This document shows positions 15,463-20,913 of a DNA stretch of 20,913 nt, piece after piece. The position numbers and the translations under genes are program-made. The notes under the pieces were generated by a model. It was given only the letters and a program-made list of their open reading frames with translations. It ran no database searches and was not told where the DNA came from. Within the stretch, counting starts at the first letter, position 1. Each line of letters starts with the position of its first letter. Source of the DNA: a virus; the IMG/VR virus record IMGVR_UViG_3300031223_000923, positions 1-20,913 of that record; one strand, 5' to 3'.

Positions 15463-17049
15463 ATGGTCCCAATGCCCCCGATTGTGAATAGGGCCCGGAC
15501 CGTTGATGGGACTAGCGATTGCGCGCGTTCTGATGATCTGGCCGACAAAACTTTAGACTTTATCCGCTCGCTTCGTATCCCCGAAGGGCCATTGCACGGG
15601 CAGCATTTCAGCCTTGCGCCATTTCAGGAGGAGTTCGTTCGGGGCTTTCTTGCGCCCGATGTAATGACGGCGATCCTCTCGATCGGGCGCGGTCAGGGCA
15701 AGAGCATGCTGTCGGCGGCGTTGTGTTTGGCGCACCTGATGGGCGTGAGTGATCCGCAACCACGGCGGCAAGTGATCGTCGCGGCCAGGGTAAAAGAGCA
15801 GGCACGGATTGCGTGGGAATATGTCCAGGCGCTTGTGCAGCTCTTGCCCGAAGAAGAACAGGAGCTGTTCACGTTCCGGCAGGCACCACGGCTAGAGATC
15901 AGCTATGAAGGCAACGGCGGCGGGATGATCCGCGCGGTAGCGGCTGACGCAAAGAACCTGCTAGGACTTTCGCCCACCCTTATCTGTGAAGATGAGTTCG
16001 GACACTGGCACCCTGACAAGGGCATGCAACTGCACGCGGCGCTGGAAACATCGGCAGGCAAGCGGCAGGCAAAGACAATCATAATCAGCACAAGTGCCAG
16101 CGACGACACGCACCCGCTGTCGCAGATCCTCGACACGCCACCGCCTCACAGTTTTATCATTGAATGTCGCGCACCTTTGGGCATGCCTGCTGATGATCTG
16201 GACGGATTGAAGGCGGCAAACCCCGGCTCTGAGCATGGCATCGGGCCTTCTCTGAAATGGCTACAGGAGCAAGCACGTGTTGCTATCCAACGCGGCGGAC
16301 AGGCTCTTACCGGGTTCCGGCTGTACTCCCTCAATCAACGTGTCTCTGATGTAGGCAAGGCACAACTGCTGACTGTAGACGAATGGCAGGCGTGCGAGGT
16401 CGGCGACGATGAATTGCCCCCGCGCGATGGCATGTGCATCCTTGGCGTGGATCTGGGCGGTTCCCGTTCAATGTCGGCGGCGGCGCTGTACTGGCCCAAC
16501 ACTGGCCGATTGGAGGTTCAAGGGGCGTTCCCTCAAAACCCCGGCTTGGCGGAACGTGGCGAGGCTGACGGCGTAAAAGATCGTTACCTACGCATGCACG
16601 AGCGCGGCGAGCTGACCACCACCGGGGAGCGCACGGTTCAAGTCGGGCCTTGGCTTCGTCAAGTCTGGGATGAGCTGGTAAAGGAGGCCGAGGTTACGGC
16701 GCTTATTTGTGATCGGTATCGCCAAGCCGAGCTATTAGACGCCTTGGCGGCGGCTGGTATTCGCGTCCCTGTTATCTTTCGCGGGCAGGGTTTCCGGGAT
16801 GGCGGGCAGGACGTGGAAGGTTTCCGCAAAGCTGTCTTTGACGGCGTAGTGCAAACCCGGCCTTCCCTGCTGATGAGATCGGCGGCGGCTGATGCGCTTG
16901 TGGTCATTGATGATGCGCAGAACGCGAAGCTCACAAAATTGAGAAGCCTTGGTAGAATTGACGCAGTAGCGGCTTCCATCCTTGCGGTAGCCGAAGGCCA
17001 GCGGCGTATCGCGGCACCGACAAGAAAGGCGCGTTTGGCATGGGCATGA
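15463..17049 (+). CDS. terL: Phage terminase large subunit
   Basis: The 528-residue protein has both TerL domains. In the ATPase, the Walker A-type motif is GRGQGKS (75-81) and Walker B TLICEDE (172-178), with a coupling-type motif at TIIISTSAS. In the RNase H-like nuclease, acidic residues Asp330 (LGVDLGG), Asp417 (LICDRY) and Asp483/484 (VVIDDAQNAKL) form the expected metal-binding set. It pumps DNA into the head through the portal and cuts it. Length and motifs suggest a complete, working gene. It starts two bases after the connector stop and overlaps the adaptor start by 10 bp. No small subunit is adjacent, although one normally precedes TerL. Confidence 0.92.
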   Translation: MVPMPPIVNRARTVDGTSDCARSDDLADKTLDFIRSLRIPEGPLHGQHFSLAPFQEEFVRGFLAPDVMTAILSIGRGQGKSMLSAALCLAHLMGVSDPQPRRQVIVAARVKEQARIAWEYVQALVQLLPEEEQELFTFRQAPRLEISYEGNGGGMIRAVAADAKNLLGLSPTLICEDEFGHWHPDKGMQLHAALETSAGKRQAKTIIISTSASDDTHPLSQILDTPPPHSFIIECRAPLGMPADDLDGLKAANPGSEHGIGPSLKWLQEQARVAIQRGGQALTGFRLYSLNQRVSDVGKAQLLTVDEWQACEVGDDELPPRDGMCILGVDLGGSRSMSAAALYWPNTGRLEVQGAFPQNPGLAERGEADGVKDRYLRMHERGELTTTGERTVQVGPWLRQVWDELVKEAEVTALICDRYRQAELLDALAAAGIRVPVIFRGQGFRDGGQDVEGFRKAVFDGVVQTRPSLLMRSAAADALVVIDDAQNAKLTKLRSLGRIDAVAASILAVAEGQRRIAAPTRKARLAWA

Positions 17050-17381
17050 GTGCAAGCAAACTCGACCGCCGTATCGTGATCACGCGGGCCGAAATGATAG
17101 ACGATGGTTACGGCAACGTGACGGGCGAATTTGAACCGATCGGCACCATCTGGGCAAACCGTTCCGACATTAAGGACGGCGAAAAGGTATTGGCGGGCGC
17201 TGTCACGTCTGACCTGCAAACCCGCTTCACCGTGCGCAGTTCTGCATTTTCGCGGGGCATAAACCCGACCGATCGTATCTGGCACGCTGGCCTAGAGTTC
17301 AACATCACGGGCGCGAAGGAAAGCGCAGACGGGCGGCTAAACTTTATCGAGCTGACCGCGACCGCGAGGAACAACGGATGA
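17040..17381 (+). CDS. Head-tail adaptor / head closure protein
   Basis: The 113-residue protein has the SPP1 gp16-type adaptor pattern: an N-terminal LDRRIVITRAE strand, DGYGNVTGEFEPIGTIWANRSDI, then ARFTVRSSAF-like strands and RIWHAGLEFNITGAKE, ending LIEL-type. These small beta-barrel proteins close the filled head and dock the tail. It overlaps terL by 10 bp and the HNH gene by 4 bp (ATGA), so it is in the same operon. A second ATG six bases on (17046) is an alternative start. In a satellite it would provide the interface for a helper tail. Confidence 0.8.
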   Translation: MGMSASKLDRRIVITRAEMIDDGYGNVTGEFEPIGTIWANRSDIKDGEKVLAGAVTSDLQTRFTVRSSAFSRGINPTDRIWHAGLEFNITGAKESADGRLNFIELTATARNNG

Positions 17382-17710
17382 AAGAGCATTTCCGTCATAG
17401 CAAGCGCGTCACCTCGACGAAGCGATGGCAGGCTGTTCGCCATGCCGTCCTAGAGCGCGATGAATGGGCCTGCGTGCAGTGCGGAGATCGGCGGCGGCTG
17501 GAGGTGGATCATATCCACCCGGTACGCACCCACCCGCAGCACAGTTTCGACCCGGCGCAATGCCAGACGCTATGCGCGTCCTGTCACACCAAAAAAACCA
17601 GAATTGAGTGCGGACACAAACCGACACCACCCGACCGCCAAGCGTGGCGGGATTCTATCAGCGCAATGATGCGCGAAACCACCGAGCATAAAGGAAAACA
17701 CATTGCTTGA
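17378..17710 (+). CDS. HNH endonuclease of the packaging module
   Basis: The 110-residue protein has the compact HNH fold: CVQCG (first Cys pair), LEVDHIHPV (DH metal/catalytic pair), then CQTLCASCHTKKT (second Cys pair and final His). HNH proteins next to terminase genes are needed for DNA cutting and packaging in HK97-type phages and in capsid-forming satellites. It is coupled to the adaptor by an ATGA overlap and its last 8 bp overlap the capsid gene. An unlinked homing nuclease is unlikely given the operon position and size. Confidence 0.88.
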   Translation: MKEHFRHSKRVTSTKRWQAVRHAVLERDEWACVQCGDRRRLEVDHIHPVRTHPQHSFDPAQCQTLCASCHTKKTRIECGHKPTPPDRQAWRDSISAMMRETTEHKGKHIA

Positions 17711-18938
17711 ATCATTGAAAATCACCCGCCGTCAATCCGAGATCCGCCAGAACCTTGCGGAGCTGGTAGGCAAACCGACACCCACCGAGGACGAAACCCG
17801 CAGCATGGATAAGCTCGATCAGGAATACCGCACAAACGAAACGCGGTTCCGTGCGGCGCTGGTATCCGAGGACGAACAACGCGACGAAGCCAAGGGCGAG
17901 CTGGAAACCCGCAGCGGCAAAGAATGGGCCGAAATGATGGGCAAATTCGAGCTGCGGCAAGTGGCGTTTGCGATCGACGAAGGCAAGGCACTGAGCGGGG
18001 CCACCGCCGAGATCGTGGAAGAAATGCGCAACGCGGGCGGCTATCAGGGCATCCCGGTTCCCTACGCTGCATTGGAAACCCGCGCGGGCGAAACGGTATC
18101 AACCGGGACACCATCCCCCGAAATGATCCGGCCCATTATCGACCGGATCTTTCCCGGCAGCGTGGCCGAGCGTCTGGGCGTCCAACGTATCAACATCGCG
18201 CAAGGTTCTGTGGCTTTCCCTGTCGCAACGGCTGGCGCTGTGTTCGGATGGCAGACAACCGAGCTTGGTGACGTTGGCGCTGCTGCTGCTTACGCCACCA
18301 GTGAGCGCAGTTTGGCACCGGATTACACGGGCGGCGCGCAAATGGTTATCAGCCGCAAGACGCTGAAACAATCTGGCGAAGGTTTGGAAGCTGCTATCCG
18401 CCGGGATCTGAACGCGGCGATCGGCACCGAGCTGGACCGCGTGGTTATCAACGGCAGCGGCGCGGCGGGCCAGCCTTTGGGGTTCATCCCCGGCGCTGTC
18501 ACCTATGGCATCGCTGTGGAGGACGTGAGCGCAGCGGCAACATGGGCGGCGTTCCGTGCCGAGATCGTGGCGTTTATGGAAGCCAACGCGATCACCAGTG
18601 CAAGCCAAGTCAATCTGGCCTTTGATCCTGCGATCTGGGCAGATCTGGATGATACGCTTATCAGCGGGACCGCCGTGAGCGAATGGGACCGCCTGACAAA
18701 GCACGTTGGCACCCCGGCGATCAGCAATGTGATCCCGACCGAAACGGCGATCATGACGGCCAACGTGCAAGGCATCGCGCCGGGTTACATGGGCCTGTAT
18801 GGCGGCGTGGATCTTATCCGCGACCCCTACACCAAGGCGGGATCTGGGCAGCTCGTTTTGACTGGCCTTGTCACTGCGGACTTTGTGGCACCGCGTGGCC
18901 TGCAAACCCGTATCCTGACCAACTTGGCGGCAGCATAA
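17703..18938 (+). CDS. HK97-family major capsid protein
   Basis: The 411-residue protein has the HK97 capsid arrangement: an N-terminal coiled-coil delta domain (about residues 1-100) that the protease removes, then the shell domain with SPEMIRPIIDRIFPGS, the VINGSGAAGQPLGFI signature of the family, and the C-terminal GVDLIRDPYTKAGSGQLVLTGLV. It forms the icosahedral shell. The start is TTG at 17703, with AAGGA seven bases upstream; it overlaps the HNH stop by 8 bp. The rare start codon on a highly expressed structural gene is odd. Its stop overlaps the protease start (TAATG). Confidence 0.9.
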   Translation: MLESLKITRRQSEIRQNLAELVGKPTPTEDETRSMDKLDQEYRTNETRFRAALVSEDEQRDEAKGELETRSGKEWAEMMGKFELRQVAFAIDEGKALSGATAEIVEEMRNAGGYQGIPVPYAALETRAGETVSTGTPSPEMIRPIIDRIFPGSVAERLGVQRINIAQGSVAFPVATAGAVFGWQTTELGDVGAAAAYATSERSLAPDYTGGAQMVISRKTLKQSGEGLEAAIRRDLNAAIGTELDRVVINGSGAAGQPLGFIPGAVTYGIAVEDVSAAATWAAFRAEIVAFMEANAITSASQVNLAFDPAIWADLDDTLISGTAVSEWDRLTKHVGTPAISNVIPTETAIMTANVQGIAPGYMGLYGGVDLIRDPYTKAGSGQLVLTGLVTADFVAPRGLQTRILTNLAAA

Positions 18939-19492
18939 TGCTTTGGGGCGGTAACAAAGGCACGCTGGAGATCAGGGCCGAGGGCGGTACAACCCGCCTT
19001 CGTGCCACGTTCCCCTATGGTGCAGAAACCGAGCTGGCACCGGGGCGGCTGGAAGTTATCGCCCCGCGCGCCTTTGCCGATCGTATCAATGGCGGCGGCG
19101 AAATTCACCTACTGGCAGGGCATAGCTATGACAAACCATTGGCAAGCCGATCAGCCGGCACTTTGCACCTGACCGACACCGACGAAGCGTTACAGATCGA
19201 GGCCACCCTCGACGATGGCACGAGCTGGGCGCGGGACTTTCTGGCGGCAAATGCGGCCGGGTTAATTCGCGGCCTATCCCCCGGCTTTCGCGTGGCACCG
19301 GATGGCGAGCGGATCGAGCGGCGCGGCGACGGTATGTTGCGCACCATTGGCAAGGCGGACTTGATGGAGATCAGCGCAGTGACGCGCGGGGCATATCCAG
19401 CGGCACAAATTGAGGCGCGGGCGTGGGGCGTCTGTACCAAGTTGGTACACAACGATGGCCTGCACCGCACCCTAAACCGATGGAGGGCATAA
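18938..19492 (+). CDS. HK97-family prohead protease
   Basis: The 184-residue protein fits the prohead serine protease family (U35): the catalytic His62 in LLAGHSYDKPLAS and Ser114 in RGLSPGF, with the family's 'G.l.G.S.gF' form. A Glu/Asp third partner is likely in ADLMEISAVTRGAYPAA near the C-terminus. It cleaves the capsid delta domain and itself during maturation. ATG 18938 overlaps the capsid stop (TAATG); a longer upstream frame inside the capsid gene is a shadow. It lies between capsid and portal, the reverse of the usual portal-protease-capsid order. Confidence 0.88.
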   Translation: MLWGGNKGTLEIRAEGGTTRLRATFPYGAETELAPGRLEVIAPRAFADRINGGGEIHLLAGHSYDKPLASRSAGTLHLTDTDEALQIEATLDDGTSWARDFLAANAAGLIRGLSPGFRVAPDGERIERRGDGMLRTIGKADLMEISAVTRGAYPAAQIEARAWGVCTKLVHNDGLHRTLNRWRA

Positions 19493-19493
19493 C

Positions 19494-20567
19494 ATGGGCC
19501 TGATGGATATTTTCCGGCGCTCTACCAACTTGGTAAAGCACGAAACCCGATCATCCGGCACGGGCTACACGGCGACAATCATGGCAGCGCGTGAAAGCTG
19601 GTTCTCTGGGCAATCGGGCATGGCGGAGCTAACAAGCACCGTGCAAAGCTGTGTAAGTCTCTGGGAGGGCGCATTGGCGGCGTCTGATGTATCCGGCACC
19701 GACATGCTGGACAGACGCACGATGGCGCTGGCGGGGCGTTCTCTGGCCTTGCGTGGCGAGTTCGTGGCGCTGATTACCGGGGACGGCATTGTCCCGGCGT
19801 CTGACTGGGATATTAGCACCCGCAACGGCATCCCGCGCGCATATCGCGTTAGCATCGCAGAGGCAGGCGGCGCGAGATCCGAAACGGCATTGGCGGGCGA
19901 GATCCTGCACTTTCGCATTGGTTCTGATGCTGTGACACCGTGGACCGGGCAGGCACCTTTGACACGTTCGGGGCTGTCGGCATCCTTGCTGCAAGAAGTC
20001 GAAACCGCCTTGCGTGACGTGTTCCGGGATGCGCCGATCGGTTCGCAGATTGTGCATCTGCCCGATAGTTCCGCCGAGGATATGGAGATGATGCGCGCGG
20101 CGTTCCGGGGTAAGCGCGGTTCAACCCTTGTGATCGAGGGCGTGGCGCAATCGACGGCGGCGGGCATGAATCCGCAGCTAGGGCAAAAGCCTGACCAACT
20201 GTCACCGGATCTGCAAAAGGCGATGCACATAGAGGCGCTGGCAGCGGCACAGGACGGCGTTGCGCTGGCCTTTGGTGTGTTGCCGTCAATGCTGACACGA
20301 TCGGCACAGGGCAACACGATCAGGGAAACAGGCAGACAACTTGCTGTGTGGACGCTGCAACCCATTGCGGATCTGATGGCCGAGGAAGCCACCGCCAAGC
20401 TGGGCGGCACCGTCTCGATCGACACCATGCGCAACCTGCAAGCGTTCGACGTGAGCGGACGGGCGCGGGCCATGAAAACGATCATCGAAGCGATGGCAGC
20501 GGCAAAGGCGGCGGGAGTTGATCCGGCGGCGGCGCTGCATCTGGTAGACTGGGGCAAAAATGACTAA
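19494..20567 (+). CDS. HK97-family phage portal protein (short)
   Basis: The 357-residue product has the features of HK97-type portals: an N-terminal MDIFRR, SCVSLWEGALAASDV (matching the family's 'v..cv..ia..va..p' helix), a beta core with ILHFRIG, SLLQEVETALRDVF, then a long helix with TIRETGRQLAVWTLQPIADLMAEEATAKLG, the family's C-terminal hallmark. It forms the vertex channel for DNA. It is about 60 residues shorter than typical HK97 portals, mainly in the N-terminal half, and this may be a satellite adaptation. GGAGG lies eight bases before ATG 19494. It is the last gene of the operon. Confidence 0.82.
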   Translation: MGLMDIFRRSTNLVKHETRSSGTGYTATIMAARESWFSGQSGMAELTSTVQSCVSLWEGALAASDVSGTDMLDRRTMALAGRSLALRGEFVALITGDGIVPASDWDISTRNGIPRAYRVSIAEAGGARSETALAGEILHFRIGSDAVTPWTGQAPLTRSGLSASLLQEVETALRDVFRDAPIGSQIVHLPDSSAEDMEMMRAAFRGKRGSTLVIEGVAQSTAAGMNPQLGQKPDQLSPDLQKAMHIEALAAAQDGVALAFGVLPSMLTRSAQGNTIRETGRQLAVWTLQPIADLMAEEATAKLGGTVSIDTMRNLQAFDVSGRARAMKTIIEAMAAAKAAGVDPAAALHLVDWGKND

Positions 20568-20577
20568 ACGAGTTAAA

Positions 20578-20913
20578 TCAGTTGAAGTCTTCAAGTGCGG
20601 CCTTTTTAGCCTGTGGCTTGGTGGAATATCCGTCCCCAAATTCAGGCGAGTCCGTCACACCGTCAGCAATATCTTCGGCGTCGAGGATTTCCGAGGTGCA
20701 ATAGTTCCAACCACCATCTTGCTTAAAGATTGTGATCCTGAATCCGTCAATTTCAGTTGTGTCGTTGCCTTTTTCGGATTTTTGCCATTCTACCTTTAAG
20801 GCGGCGGCTTCCTTTTCTGGTTTGGGCTTAGAAGTGGCATAGGATGCTACCTTCTGTACTTTTTTTATCGTTCGAGCACTTTTCTTGCCCACGATGAGGT
20901 CCAGCCATCCCAT
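20578..20913 (-). CDS. Small unknown protein, convergent with portal gene
   Basis: This 111-residue protein is not recognised. Its N-terminus is basic (GKKSARTIKKVQKVASYATSK). It has an amphipathic Lys/Glu-rich middle and a C-terminal domain with two likely strands (FRITIFKQDGGWNY) and an Asp/Glu-rich end. The ATG is at the very end of the window (20913-20911), so upstream signals are not visible. It faces the portal gene with a 10-bp gap, is clearly AT-richer than the packaging genes, and sits where satellites carry cargo, between the morphogenesis operon and the distal att. A regulatory, tail-hijack or anti-phage role is possible but unsupported. Confidence 0.55.
   Translation of the reverse strand: MGWLDLIVGKKSARTIKKVQKVASYATSKPKPEKEAAALKVEWQKSEKGNDTTEIDGFRITIFKQDGGWNYCTSEILDAEDIADGVTDSPEFGDGYSTKPQAKKAALEDFN

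Larger units (their letters stand above)
10751..20913. mobile_element. Candidate capsid-forming phage satellite (cf-PICI-like), right end not in window
   Basis: From the tRNA-Asn att fragment the genes run: integrase, HTH-like unknown, AlpA, unknown, RepA-like helicase, repeat cluster, gp6-like connector, large terminase, adaptor, HNH nuclease, capsid, protease and portal, with a convergent unknown gene last. This is a self-contained head and packaging set attached to a short satellite-style integration, regulation and replication block. No CI/Cro pair, lysis, tail or small-terminase gene is present. Known capsid-forming PICIs have this content. A remnant prophage whose tail genes lie beyond 20913 or were deleted is the main alternative. 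Confidence 0.62.

Noticed and set aside
18683-18937. Upstream extension of the protease gene inside the capsid gene
   Set aside because: It is an out-of-frame shadow of the capsid coding sequence; ATG 18938 is coupled to the capsid stop and gives the normal protease N-terminus.
19565-20557. 330-residue open frame antisense to the portal gene
   Set aside because: GC-rich antisense shadow with low-complexity Ser/Ala content and no domain.
10751-20913. Ordinary complete HK97-type prophage
   Set aside because: No repressor, lysis or tail genes are seen and the head module follows an AlpA/RepA block; kept only as an alternative because the right end is missing.

Overview
The window looks like accessory DNA from an alphaproteobacterium, probably a marine Rhodobacterales (Roseobacter-type) strain. 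This rests on the tRNA-Asn 3' sequence, the codon use, the P4-type integrase with AlpA, and the phage-head proteins; no rRNA or housekeeping gene is present to confirm it. Four tyrosine recombinase genes lie within 12 kb, so this is a zone of stacked mobile elements. Base composition changes across it: roughly the first 2.4 kb is visibly AT-richer than the packaging genes after 14.9 kb.

Left part (1-10750). A KfrA-like coiled-coil DNA-binding protein (minus strand) has a 9-10 bp tandem repeat over its start region. It is divergent from a possible Rep_3-like initiator (1476-2255), whose ribosome binding site lies in a perfect 9-bp hairpin. Next come a small two-HTH protein (2367-2777), two overlapping large tyrosine recombinase genes (3007-4776 and 4773-6449), and two translationally coupled small genes of unknown function (6657-7441). 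The second recombinase is cut by an in-frame TGA that separates its first catalytic Arg and Lys from its HxxR, His and Tyr. After a hairpin come a secreted Gly/Ala-rich protein (7660-8292, minus) and a 712-residue tyrosine integrase (8476-10614, minus) that starts 137 bp from a tRNA-Asn fragment.

Right part (10751-20913 and beyond). A 49-bp 3' fragment of tRNA-Asn(GTT) marks one end of a second element. The order is: integrase with arm-type-like GTTACCCC repeats, an HTH-like unknown, AlpA, an unknown, a RepA-like hexameric helicase ATPase, and a cluster of ten CGGGACA repeats. Then follow head and packaging genes: gp6-like connector, large terminase, head-tail adaptor, HNH nuclease, HK97-type capsid, prohead protease and portal. 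A convergent AT-richer unknown gene comes after the portal. No tail, lysis or small-terminase gene is seen.

Integration, AlpA regulation, a small replication module and a complete capsid-making set without tails in about 10 kb is the gene content of a capsid-forming phage satellite (cf-PICI type). Such elements build and fill their own heads and use a helper phage's tails. This is the most interesting candidate in the window. The main caveat is that the right end of the element is outside it. The element on the left appears to use, or to have used, the same tRNA-Asn site, giving a tandem array.
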